From contig NZ_LUKF01000019.1 in NCBI RefSeq assembly GCF_001592755.1, positions 124,001-188,000 of the forward strand: a stretch of DNA of 64,000 nt, read 5' to 3'. Each line of letters opens with the position of its first letter. The stretch's first letter is position 1. This DNA is from Bdellovibrio bacteriovorus. Its GTDB lineage: Bacteria; Bdellovibrionota; Bdellovibrionia; Bdellovibrionales; Bdellovibrionaceae. Shown piece after piece: positions 9,172 through 17,706 of the stretch. The notes under the pieces are model-generated. The model searched no databases. It was given only the letters and a program-made list of their open reading frames with translations, and was not told the DNA's origin. The translations under genes were made by a program, and so were the position numbers.

Positions 9172-9840
9172 TTACCCCACCAAATATAGAAGAGGGAACA
9201 AGAAGATCCAGATCAAGTCGACGATGTGCCAGAAGATTCCAACACCTTCTACTGGGATCCAGTATTGAGAGTGGAAATCGCCGCGAATCGTACGAATCAA
9301 CAACCAAGCGATCAAGCCCATACCGATCAACACGTGAAGACCGTGAAGACCTGTCATGCAGTAGTAGAAACCGAAGTACATACCAAGGTTTGCGTGTTCT
9401 GCACCGACTTTTGCTACATCCAAGAAACGGCCTGGGTAAAGACCCAAGTGGAATTTATGGCTGTATTCAAAGTACTTGATACACATGAAGATCGCACCGC
9501 AAAGGATCGTCGTTGCCAAAGCAATCGCCGCCTTTTTCTGTTCATTTCTTTGCACGTAAGAGATCGAGATCGCCATTGTGAAAGAAGAGAAGATCAGAAC
9601 CAGCGTATTTACGAATCCCATTCTCCAGTCCAAAGTTTTCGCGCCTTCAGCGAACATCTCAGGATAGATATTGTGGAAAATCGCGTAACCAACCAAGATC
9701 GCCCCGAACATCAGGATCTCAGTTACCATGAACAACCAAATACCTTGCTTACCGCTATCGTACTCTTGTTCCGCTGTTTTAAAGTGGTGAGATACGTGAG
9801 CTGAACGGACTCCGCCGTGTGTAGTGCTATCTGTACTCAT
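9172..9840 (-). CDS. ctaE: Cytochrome c oxidase subunit III
   Basis: This 222-residue subunit has five to six predicted spans. GIWLFMVTEILMFGAILVGY near the N-terminus and GLHGLHVLIGMGLI and YWIPVEGVGIFWHIVDLIWI near the C-terminus are diagnostic for subunit III. Its start overlaps the end of subunit I by 14 bases, indicating translational coupling. It is the lipid-binding, non-redox core subunit. Confidence 0.94.
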   Translation of the reverse strand: MSTDSTTHGGVRSAHVSHHFKTAEQEYDSGKQGIWLFMVTEILMFGAILVGYAIFHNIYPEMFAEGAKTLDWRMGFVNTLVLIFSSFTMAISISYVQRNEQKKAAIALATTILCGAIFMCIKYFEYSHKFHLGLYPGRFLDVAKVGAEHANLGMYFGFYYCMTGLHGLHVLIGMGLIAWLLIRTIRGDFHSQYWIPVEGVGIFWHIVDLIWIFLFPLLYLVG

Positions 9841-11437
9841 ATGGCCCCGCTGTTACAATTGGTTCAACTGCAAAGTTATCGTGTGGAGGAGGAGACGAAG
9901 TCTGCCATTCCAAAGTTTTTGAGTTCCAAGGATTCATAGAAGCTTTTGGACCTTTTCTGATACCTTGAACGATCGCATAGAGACCAAACAAGAAACCAGT
10001 CAGGATCAACCAAGAGCCCACTGTTGAAACCTTATTCAAAGTTTCATACGCCGGGATGTAGTCGAAATAACGACGTGGCATACCCATCGCACCCAAGATG
10101 AATTGAGGGAAGAACGTCACGTTGAAACCGATGAAGATGAAAACGAAAGAAAGGCGAGCCAAGTTTTCGTTGAACATCTTTCCGAACATTTTTGGGAACC
10201 AGTAGTAGAAGCCACCCATCAACGCCATCAAAGTACCACCCACCATCACGTAGTGGAAATGCGCCACTACGAAGTAAGTATCGTGGAAGTGAACGTCGAT
10301 TGGAAGAGTTGCAAGCATGATACCTGTCACACCACCGATAGCGAACAAGAACAAGAAGCCCAGTGCGAACAACATCGGAGAATCAAAAGAGATGGAACCT
10401 TTGTAAAGTGTCGCAACCCAGTTGAACATCTTGATCGCTGTTGGAACCCCAACCAGCATCGTTATGAATGAGAAGAGGATGCCCGCAGTTTCAGATTGAC
10501 CAGATACGAACATGTGGTGACCCCAAACGAAGAAGGACACCGCTGCGATACCTAGTGAAGAGTACGCAATCGCTGTGTAACCGAAGATCACTTTGCGAGA
10601 GAATGTTGTGATCAATTCAGAAACCACACCCATCGCTGGGATGATCATGATGTAAACCGCTGGATGCGAATAGAACCAGAAGAAGTGTTGGAACAAGACC
10701 GGGTCACCACCCAGTGCCGGATCGAAGATACCCACACCGAAAAGTTTTTCCGCTGCCAACAACAACAAAGTGATCGCAAGTACTGGAGTCGCCAACATTT
10801 GTAGGATCGCTGTTGAATAAAGAGCCCATACGAACAATGGCATTCTGTGCATTGTCATGCCTGGAGCTCTTAGTTTGTGAACTGTCACGATGAAGTTCAA
10901 ACCCGTAAGAACTGAAGACATACCCATGACGAACGCACCTAAAACCATCAACACTGTCGCAGTGCCAGTTCTGATGGAGTATGGAGTATAGAACGTCCAA
11001 CCAGTGTCGATTTTATTAAAGAAGAAAGTCAAAATAGCCAAAGCCGCACCCGCCATGAAGCAGTACCAGCTCAACAAATTGATTTTCGGGAAGGCCACGT
11101 CTTTTGCGCCCAAGTGAAGAGGCAAGAAGAAGTTACCCAAGATCGCCGGGATACCAGGAACGATAACCATGAAGACCATGATCGCGCCGTGATAAGTAAG
11201 GACTTGGTTGTAAACGTCTCCGTTTTTTAAAACTTGTCCTACGTTCGCTGTCGCGTTCGGAGCAAAAAGTTCCAAACGAAGAAGCAAGGCCATAACCCCG
11301 CCCACGAAGAAGAAGAACATAACAGAGATCATGTACATAAGACCGATACGTTTATGGTCAACAGTCGTTAACCAAGACCATAGGCCTTTTTCAAAATTAA
11401 TGTAGTTGTCACCGTGATGAGCTGATTTTGTAGCCAT
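9827..11437 (-). CDS. ctaD: Cytochrome c oxidase subunit I (A2-type caa3)
   Basis: This 536-residue catalytic subunit carries low-spin heme a, high-spin heme and CuB. H83 (YHGAIM) is a heme ligand; CuB/heme ligands include H258 and the HFHDTYFVVAHFHYV region. At residues 256-262 the sequence is YSHPAVY rather than the GHPEVY of mitochondrial-type enzymes. The D-channel glutamate is therefore replaced and the YS pair of the A2 subgroup is present, with Y262 as the cross-linked tyrosine. It lies 11 bases after subunit II. Confidence 0.96.
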   Translation of the reverse strand: MATKSAHHGDNYINFEKGLWSWLTTVDHKRIGLMYMISVMFFFFVGGVMALLLRLELFAPNATANVGQVLKNGDVYNQVLTYHGAIMVFMVIVPGIPAILGNFFLPLHLGAKDVAFPKINLLSWYCFMAGAALAILTFFFNKIDTGWTFYTPYSIRTGTATVLMVLGAFVMGMSSVLTGLNFIVTVHKLRAPGMTMHRMPLFVWALYSTAILQMLATPVLAITLLLLAAEKLFGVGIFDPALGGDPVLFQHFFWFYSHPAVYIMIIPAMGVVSELITTFSRKVIFGYTAIAYSSLGIAAVSFFVWGHHMFVSGQSETAGILFSFITMLVGVPTAIKMFNWVATLYKGSISFDSPMLFALGFLFLFAIGGVTGIMLATLPIDVHFHDTYFVVAHFHYVMVGGTLMALMGGFYYWFPKMFGKMFNENLARLSFVFIFIGFNVTFFPQFILGAMGMPRRYFDYIPAYETLNKVSTVGSWLILTGFLFGLYAIVQGIRKGPKASMNPWNSKTLEWQTSSPPPHDNFAVEPIVTAGPYEYR

Positions 11438-11448
11438 AGGTGCGCTCC

Positions 11449-12405
11449 TTATTTCAATTCCTTGATGTACTCAACAAGTGCGCTGAGTTCATTTTCATTC
11501 AACTGACCCTGGAAGGTAGGCATAACACCTTTAGGGAAACCTTTAACGATGTGCTTGTTCGGCTCTAAGATAGATTCACGAATATAGTTTTCGTCGAACT
11601 TAAGCTTTTCACCGTTATCCATCTCTTCTTCATGACCAAACTTTTGGAACAAAGAAGGACCGACTTTAACCGCTGGAGAATCTACAGAGTGGCAAGAGGC
11701 ACAAGCTTTAACGGCAAAAAGTTTTTCACCTTTTTTAGCAAGTGGAAGGTTTCTTTCTTCCTGCCCTTGTTCCAAGTAACGATCAAAATCTTCACGAGAA
11801 ACAACTTTCAGCTTACCGATCATGCCTGAGTGAGAAGTACCGCAGTACTCAGTACAGAAGATGTGGAAGTCACCCAATTTTTCAGCGCGGAACCACAAAG
11901 CTGTGTAACGACCTGGAACCGCATCTTGTTTAATACGGAAAGAAGGCACGAAGAAAGAGTGGATCACGTCGCTAGAAGTAAGAAGAATTTTGACGTCTTG
12001 ACCGATAGGTACAACGACTTCATTTACGGTTTTATAACCGTTTTTGTATTCAACTTCCCAAGCCCATTGCTTACCTAATACGTTAATCTCTAACGCATTC
12101 TTCGGCATTGCGCGCATGTTGTGGTAAATGTACCAACCCCAAACAAACACCGCCAAGAAGATCACAAGTGGAATGAATGACCACAAGAACTCCAAGAAAG
12201 TATTGTGAGAGATATAGGCTGTTTTATCGTTAGGAGTTTTACGTCTGTATTTCCAAACGAAATAAATCATCCCACCGATAACAAGAACGCAGGCGATGAA
12301 ACTTGTAATCAGCAAGAAACCGTACAGATTGTCCACCTGCTTTGCAATCTCGGTCCCCTGCGTTGGCATGAAGGATTGGGCCTTCGCAATATTAAACCAC
12401 ATCAT
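11449..12405 (-). CDS. ctaC: Cytochrome c oxidase subunit II with fused cytochrome c
   Basis: This 318-residue subunit has two N-terminal membrane helices (about 28-50 and 74-96) and a periplasmic cupredoxin domain with CuA ligands H149, C184, C188, H192 and M195 (CTEYCGTSHSGM). A C-terminal class I cytochrome c has heme motif CASCH at 235-239. The fusion defines a caa3 oxidase, which takes electrons directly from cytochrome c. It is the third gene in the operon, 6 bases after the Sco gene. Confidence 0.95.
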   Translation of the reverse strand: MMWFNIAKAQSFMPTQGTEIAKQVDNLYGFLLITSFIACVLVIGGMIYFVWKYRRKTPNDKTAYISHNTFLEFLWSFIPLVIFLAVFVWGWYIYHNMRAMPKNALEINVLGKQWAWEVEYKNGYKTVNEVVVPIGQDVKILLTSSDVIHSFFVPSFRIKQDAVPGRYTALWFRAEKLGDFHIFCTEYCGTSHSGMIGKLKVVSREDFDRYLEQGQEERNLPLAKKGEKLFAVKACASCHSVDSPAVKVGPSLFQKFGHEEEMDNGEKLKFDENYIRESILEPNKHIVKGFPKGVMPTFQGQLNENELSALVEYIKELK

Positions 12406-12411
12406 GTACCT

Positions 12412-13287
12412 TTATCTCCCCGCCGTCTTGTTCTTCGATCTGCGAGAACGAATATAAAACGGCAATAACCATAATACCATCACCAGAACCATCACGGCTC
12501 CGCCGACCTTCATAAGATTGAAAGCCGCCAAAGTGTACTTGCTCTGATGTGGGTCATACTTAAAACAATAGAGCACTAAGTTGTCGACGATGCTTCCGAT
12601 TTTACCTTCGGTCGCTTCGTTCAATGCCAACTTGATATCTTGAGGATTGAACATAATCCCCGGAAGATAGCGAGAGATTGTTCCGTCAGGCGTGATAATC
12701 ACGGCTGCAGAAGCATGTGCCCATTCTTTCGCTGCCTCATCCCATTTAAATTTAAAACCTAAAGACTGAGTGATCGCCTGAACCGCAGATTCATCTGCCG
12801 TCACAAAGTGCCAGCCCGAAGCTGCTTCAGGACGCTCATAAAGCTTGATGTAAGTCTCTTTTTTCTTCGCGGCCAAGTCGGGAGTTTCTTTTGAGTCAAA
12901 ACTCATAGAAAGAATTTTGTACTTCTTCCCCACCGTCCAATTCTTATCCATCAATTTCAATGCATCTGTAAGACCATTCAAATGGAAGTTACAAAGACCC
13001 GGACAAGAAAAATAAACCGGAGAAATAATCACCGGATGTTTGCCATCAAAGAAAGATCCTAGAGTAACTTCCTGACCGTTGTCGTCTTTCACTTTTAAAG
13101 ACAGGTCAATCTTGCCACCTAGTTTCTCGTCGATACCAACGCCCTCCAACTCTTTCGGCGCTTCACTTGCGACCTTCGGAGCTGGTTTGCCATCGTAAGC
13201 GCGTGCCGTTGAAAACAAAACGAGAACGCTTGCAGAGAGCAGCATTCCCATTGTTTTCATTTTAAAAACACGCGCGTTCGTTAGCAT
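12412..13287 (-). CDS. SCO1/SenC-family copper chaperone
   Basis: This 291-residue protein has an N-terminal signal/anchor (about 10-30), a thioredoxin-like domain with copper ligands C95 and C99 (SCPGLC) and H191 (AHASAAVIITPDG), and a second hydrophobic segment near the C-terminus (about 262-280) followed by a basic tail. Sco proteins insert or reduce the CuA site of oxidase subunit II, encoded just downstream. The C-terminal anchor is an extension beyond the common ~200-residue form. The start at 13287 has AAAGG upstream; the internal Met10 lacks one. Confidence 0.9.
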   Translation of the reverse strand: MLTNARVFKMKTMGMLLSASVLVLFSTARAYDGKPAPKVASEAPKELEGVGIDEKLGGKIDLSLKVKDDNGQEVTLGSFFDGKHPVIISPVYFSCPGLCNFHLNGLTDALKLMDKNWTVGKKYKILSMSFDSKETPDLAAKKKETYIKLYERPEAASGWHFVTADESAVQAITQSLGFKFKWDEAAKEWAHASAAVIITPDGTISRYLPGIMFNPQDIKLALNEATEGKIGSIVDNLVLYCFKYDPHQSKYTLAAFNLMKVGGAVMVLVMVLWLLPFYIRSRRSKNKTAGR

Positions 13288-13301
13288 TTATAAACCTTTA
13301 A

Positions 13302-13838
13302 TTACTGTGCAGTTTTTGCGAACTCAGCAACTTTAGCAGGATCGTCTTTAGATTTATTTTGAGTGATAGAATCAATGTAATGAACTAGAGCCCAACGATC
13401 TGCTGGCTTGAAGTGAGCGTAAGCAGCCATGGAAGTTCCTTTGATACCAACAGTAAGAACTTTAAAGTGAGCGATAGCGCCTTCACCTTGTGTCCATTTA
13501 CCTTCAACAAGGTTGCGAGGTTTTGGATTCAAGCCTGCACCCGCAGCACCGTCACCTTTACCTTCATTACCGTGGCACATTGCACAGTTCGTCATGAATA
13601 CCTTTTGGCCGTAAGCCACAAGCTCAGGAGAAGACACCCAAGGTTCTTTAACTTTAGTGATATCAAAGACTGGAGCTGCGCCCTCTGCTGCTGGAGCATT
13701 AGGATCGATTACGTTCTCAGCCAAATCGACACCTTTGTTGATAGCAACTAGGTAGAAGAAGAAAGCAAAGCAAAACGCCATTGAAAAGGCGAACGCAAGC
13801 AAACCGGCACGATTATACTCATCTCTATTTTCAGACAT
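13302..13838 (-). CDS. Membrane-anchored monoheme cytochrome c
   Basis: This 178-residue protein has an uncleaved N-terminal membrane helix (about residues 11-33), an acidic Ala/Pro linker, and a cytochrome c domain with heme motif CAMCH at 85-89. A likely axial Met lies in KGTSMAAYAHF. It is the first gene of the oxidase operon, 14 bases before the Sco gene, so it probably shuttles electrons to subunit II. A stretch of 136 bases upstream (13839-13974) lacks a gene and probably contains the operon promoter. Confidence 0.9.
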   Translation of the reverse strand: MSENRDEYNRAGLLAFAFSMAFCFAFFFYLVAINKGVDLAENVIDPNAPAAEGAAPVFDITKVKEPWVSSPELVAYGQKVFMTNCAMCHGNEGKGDGAAGAGLNPKPRNLVEGKWTQGEGAIAHFKVLTVGIKGTSMAAYAHFKPADRWALVHYIDSITQNKSKDDPAKVAEFAKTAQ

Positions 13839-13974
13839 AGGTGGGCACTCCCTAGGAGACGCAAAATAGTTTTGTCACAATATTGTAATGTATTGTTCTA
13901 AGTATCTTAAAAGACTAAGGTCGGCAACTAATTAAGCCGACCCAGTCGAGGTTCTACTGATGCGACACTAGGCA

Positions 13975-14760
13975 TCAAAGAGGGTGAAACAAAAAGTTGC
14001 GGGTGATACTCACAAACTTTTCTGGAGATTCGATGTTGGGACAGTGGCCCAAACCTTCAATAACTTGAAATTTTCCTCGCGAAAACAAAGAAGCTAGAGC
14101 TTCAGAATCCGACATCGGTAAAAGCTTATCGTGCTCTCCGTGAAGAACGAGCACTTCATTCTTAATTTTTTGAATTTCTTCGCGAATATCCAATCCATCT
14201 AAGGCTTGAAGAACCCAGTGACCGACGGTTTTTACCGCGTGAAAAGCATCCTCCACCAAGACGTCTTTAAAGAATTTCGACTCGGGATTATTATTATGAA
14301 TCGTAGATCCCAGAACGACGCCCGTTAAATTTCGATCCTGCTTCATTTGTTCAAAAGCAGAGATCATCGATGTGTCGAATGTCACACCTTGCGCACCCAC
14401 GGAGTCTAAAAGAACCGCTTTTCCAAAAAGTTCTGGAGCTTTAGCCATCATCAAAGAGGCAATCAGCCCCCCCGTTGAGTGACCAACCAAATGAACAGGC
14501 CCCTTTTTTAAAGAGCGAACGACTTCAATAAAGTCTTCCGCAAAAAGATGCATGTTCACTTCATCAGAACTTTGCGGAGCCGTACTTCCGCCACAACCGC
14601 GAAACTCAGCGTAAATCAAAGATCCTTGATAGTTCTTACCTTGAGCTTCTTTTTTCCAGATCTCTTCAGAAGGCAGCCACCAGCGATTTGAAGCCAGGTT
14701 GCCGTGGATAAAGAAAACATCTTCAGGAGCTAAGCCGGGTTTTACTTCAACGTGAATCAT
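13975..14760 (-). CDS. Alpha/beta hydrolase (cytoplasmic)
   Basis: This 261-residue hydrolase has oxyanion motif HGN (19-21), nucleophile elbow GHSTGG (Ser95), acid D211 (GEHDKLLP) and H239 (GLGHCPNIE). There is no signal peptide. Its ATG overlaps the stop of the upstream hydrolase by four bases (ATGA), so the two are coupled. The substrate cannot be read from sequence. The neighbouring reductase, condensing-enzyme homologue and acyl-CoA ligase suggest an acyl-ester or thioester (inference). Confidence 0.85.
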   Translation of the reverse strand: MIHVEVKPGLAPEDVFFIHGNLASNRWWLPSEEIWKKEAQGKNYQGSLIYAEFRGCGGSTAPQSSDEVNMHLFAEDFIEVVRSLKKGPVHLVGHSTGGLIASLMMAKAPELFGKAVLLDSVGAQGVTFDTSMISAFEQMKQDRNLTGVVLGSTIHNNNPESKFFKDVLVEDAFHAVKTVGHWVLQALDGLDIREEIQKIKNEVLVLHGEHDKLLPMSDSEALASLFSRGKFQVIEGLGHCPNIESPEKFVSITRNFLFHPL

Positions 14761-15758
14761 TCGCGACCCACTTTGATATTTTCCTGGCCCGCACGAACTT
14801 CGCCACGGAAAGGATAACCTTCAAAGTCGTCACCTTTATAAAGACGTTTATTCCCCGTCACAATTTCATAAACCCAAGCCGCTGTGAAGTAAGGAACCGC
14901 TTCCACCATTTTGTGTTCAGAACCGTTGATGTAAAGACGGCTGGCACGCGCCTCTTCAGGGACTGCATCCCAATACTCATCAAGAACACTTGTATTGATG
15001 TACTGATCTTGACGAGCAATCATCAAATGCAAAGCACGATGGGGAATCGTGTGAGTGAAATCAATCGGACGAGCTTTACGAATTCCCTGCACCAGACGAT
15101 AAGTGGCTTCAAGCTTAAACGGATTTTCTAAAACAATCGGCTCGGCTTGCGGGTAAGTCGCGTAAACGATTTGATGAAGATAGTAATCATACAAATCATC
15201 ATCCGACATTTTATTGAATGGGAAAATCTGGCGAGTCGCCCAGATCTGTGCCTTAATCCAATTGTCTGTTCCATCCAAAGGACGTGTGAATGGCGCCATC
15301 AACACCAAGTTTTTAACGAGCGTTGGATAAGCAGCGGCAAAACCTGCGGCAATGCCGCCACCGTAAGACAGCCCAACTAAATTATAAGGGCCTTTAATTT
15401 TCATTTTTTCTAAAAGAGCTTTCAGGTCAACGATCTGATCCTGATAAGAAATCGGAGCAAGAATCGGCGCATACTTCAAAAGCGTCTGACCCTGTCCAAT
15501 CGGATCGTAACGAAGAACGCCAACACCCTTCGCCACAAGATTGTCAGTAAAGTTATCCCACTGACGAGTGCTGTAAGTAAGGCCATTGATCAAAATAACC
15601 GTCGGCTGCTTTGCTTCGGCAGGAACATAATCAACATAAAGTTCCTTCGTCGCCGAAAGTGCCACAAACCCTTTATAAGCTTTCGACTGAGCCACAGACT
15701 CCATCGAAACAAACAAAGCAGAGACCACTACAAAAACCGCTAACAAAACTGATTTCAT
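14757..15758 (-). CDS. Alpha/beta hydrolase, secreted
   Basis: This 333-residue protein starts with a signal peptide (MKSVLLAVFVVVSALFVSMESVAQ) behind GGGGGAATT. The hydrolase core has nucleophile elbow GLSYGG (Ser131), a likely acid in ARQDQY, and His in GSEHKMVE. It should act in the periplasm or outside the cell. It is coupled to the following cytoplasmic hydrolase gene and lies 48 bases after the FabG-like reductase on the same strand. Substrate unknown. Confidence 0.82.
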   Translation of the reverse strand: MKSVLLAVFVVVSALFVSMESVAQSKAYKGFVALSATKELYVDYVPAEAKQPTVILINGLTYSTRQWDNFTDNLVAKGVGVLRYDPIGQGQTLLKYAPILAPISYQDQIVDLKALLEKMKIKGPYNLVGLSYGGGIAAGFAAAYPTLVKNLVLMAPFTRPLDGTDNWIKAQIWATRQIFPFNKMSDDDLYDYYLHQIVYATYPQAEPIVLENPFKLEATYRLVQGIRKARPIDFTHTIPHRALHLMIARQDQYINTSVLDEYWDAVPEEARASRLYINGSEHKMVEAVPYFTAAWVYEIVTGNKRLYKGDDFEGYPFRGEVRAGQENIKVGRE

Positions 15759-15806
15759 AATTCCCCCAGAACAGTTTCAAGCCAGATCAAAAAAGGGCCT
15801 AATTAC

Positions 15807-16556
15807 TTACAATACAATTCCACCATCAACGCTCAAGACCGTGCCGTTAATATAGCTCGCTTGTTCACTTGCCAAGAACAAACATGCGTTTGCAATATCT
15901 TCAGTTTCACCAAGGCGAGTTACAGGAACTTTGGCAGCCATACCTTCAAGAACTTCTTTCGGCATTGCTTTCGTCATCGCTGTCATAATGAAGCCTGGAG
16001 CGATGGCATTCGAAGTGAAGCCCTTACGGCCCAATTCTTTTCCCCAAGTTTTTGTCATACCGATCACGCCCGCTTTTGCCGCCGCGTAATTCGTTTGACC
16101 GAAGTTTCCATAAAGTCCAACCACGGAGGAGATATTGATGATGCGTTTGTGGTTAGAGCTTGCGTTGAATTTTTCTAATAACGTTTTTGTAACGTTGAAA
16201 AGACCTGTCAGATTTGTACTGATAACAGCGTCCCAATCTTCCGGTCCCATTTTCGCAAAAGATTTATCGCGCGTGATACCGGCGTTATTCACAAGGATAT
16301 CCACAGCCCATGGCAATGAAGACGCCGCTTTTGCGACAGAGTCACGATTCGTCACATCGACTTGTGCAACGTGAACTTGCGCTCCGTATTTAGCGAATTC
16401 AGTTTTTGCCGTTTGCAAAGCTTGTTCAGAATAATCCCAGATAGAAACGTTGCCGCCGGCTTCTAGGAATTTTTGTGTGATTTGAAAACCGATACCGGCA
16501 GCGCCACCAGTAACGATTGCATTTATATTTTTAAAATCAAAATTAATATTTGTCAT
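15807..16556 (-). CDS. FabG-like short-chain dehydrogenase/reductase
   Basis: This 249-residue classical SDR has the nucleotide motif TGGAAGIGF near residues 16-24, NNAGITRDKS (about 87-96), catalytic Ser in NISSVVG and YAAAK, and NGTVLSVDGG at the end, as in 3-oxoacyl-ACP/CoA reductases. It diverges from the KAS III-like gene at 16702 with 145 bases between. A 7-bp stem (GGGCTTA/TAAGCCC, 16562-16581) lies just before its ATG, and no separate ribosome site is seen. It may be a pathway-specific reductase rather than the housekeeping FabG. Confidence 0.85.
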   Translation of the reverse strand: MTNINFDFKNINAIVTGGAAGIGFQITQKFLEAGGNVSIWDYSEQALQTAKTEFAKYGAQVHVAQVDVTNRDSVAKAASSLPWAVDILVNNAGITRDKSFAKMGPEDWDAVISTNLTGLFNVTKTLLEKFNASSNHKRIINISSVVGLYGNFGQTNYAAAKAGVIGMTKTWGKELGRKGFTSNAIAPGFIMTAMTKAMPKEVLEGMAAKVPVTRLGETEDIANACLFLASEQASYINGTVLSVDGGIVL

Positions 16557-16701
16557 TCAATGGGCTTAACTCAATAAGCCCCCATCCCGTCAAAGAAAAT
16601 CGCACTTTTTCGCTCTGTGAATAGAGCAAATGCACTAAATTTCTTTTCTTGCCAAATCGATAAAATGGTTTGTAGTTAAGCGAATTCGCAAAGGAAAAAC
16701 A

Positions 16702-17706
16702 ATGAGCAAAAGAACAGCGACAATTGTAGGAACAGGGATGTACGCGCCTGAGCGTGTGATTACAAATCAGTACTTTAATGATTTGTATAAAAAAGATATC
16801 GGCACTTTCTTAAGCGAAAGCCGCAATATACGCGAGCGCCGCTGGATGGAAAAAGATCAGCGCACTTCAGATCTCATTATTCCCGCAGCGGAAGAGGCGA
16901 TGAAAAATGCCGGTATTACGGCGAAAGATTTAGATCTTATCATCGTATCCACCGACACTCCCGACTATCTTTCTCCTTCCACCGCTTCGGTTGTTGCTTA
17001 TCGCATGGGTGCCGTGAATTCAGGAACTTATGACATCAATACGGCGTGTGCTGGTTTTGTTGTGGGTTGTGATATTGCTTCAAAATACATTGCCGCTGAC
17101 GAAAAATATAAAAACGTTCTGGTCGTTGGTGCTTACGGCATGAGTAAGTATTTGAACTTTGACGATTACAAAATTGCTTCGTTGTTTGCCGACGGAGCAG
17201 GTGCTGTTGTTATCCAACCCGCAAAAGACACGCGTGGTTTTATCGATAGTCAAATGTACACCGATGGGCAATATCACGACTACATGGGAATCTACGCCGG
17301 TGGTACAGCTCAACCTGTGACTCATGAAGTGGTTGAAAACAAAGGCCACTTGCTTGCTTTCCCGAAACGCATTCCTCCAGAAACAAATGGCATTCACTGG
17401 CCGCGTTTGACGAACATGCTTTTAGATCGTCAGCGCATGAAACCTGAAGACATTAAGCATTTCTTTATCACTCAGTTTAACGTTCAGAGCATTTACGAAA
17501 CGATGGATAAGTTAAACCTTTCTCGTGAACGCGCGCATTACGTGATGGATCGTTTTGGCTATACCGGTTCAGCCTCTATTGGAATGGCTTTGGCCGATGC
17601 CGCCCGCCAAAAGAAGATGAAAAAAGGTGATATGGTCTTTATGTTGGGCTCTGGCGGTGGTATGAGCATGGCCGCCCTCGCACTTGAATGGGGATACGAC
17701 ACATAA
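16702..17706 (+). CDS. KAS III (FabH)-like protein lacking catalytic His and Asn
   Basis: This 334-residue thiolase-fold protein keeps the nucleophile Cys116 (NTACAGF) and the Gly-rich end GSGGGMSMAA. Aligned by eye with E. coli FabH, the PHQAN motif is ITQFN, so the catalytic His is Thr257. The GNTSAAS motif is GYTGSAS, so the Asn is Tyr287. These two residues normally drive decarboxylative condensation, so standard fatty-acid initiation is unlikely. Acyl transfer or another chemistry is possible. The start has AAAGGA. The stop overlaps the next ATG by one base (TAATG). Confidence 0.8.
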   Translation: MSKRTATIVGTGMYAPERVITNQYFNDLYKKDIGTFLSESRNIRERRWMEKDQRTSDLIIPAAEEAMKNAGITAKDLDLIIVSTDTPDYLSPSTASVVAYRMGAVNSGTYDINTACAGFVVGCDIASKYIAADEKYKNVLVVGAYGMSKYLNFDDYKIASLFADGAGAVVIQPAKDTRGFIDSQMYTDGQYHDYMGIYAGGTAQPVTHEVVENKGHLLAFPKRIPPETNGIHWPRLTNMLLDRQRMKPEDIKHFFITQFNVQSIYETMDKLNLSRERAHYVMDRFGYTGSASIGMALADAARQKKMKKGDMVFMLGSGGGMSMAALALEWGYDT

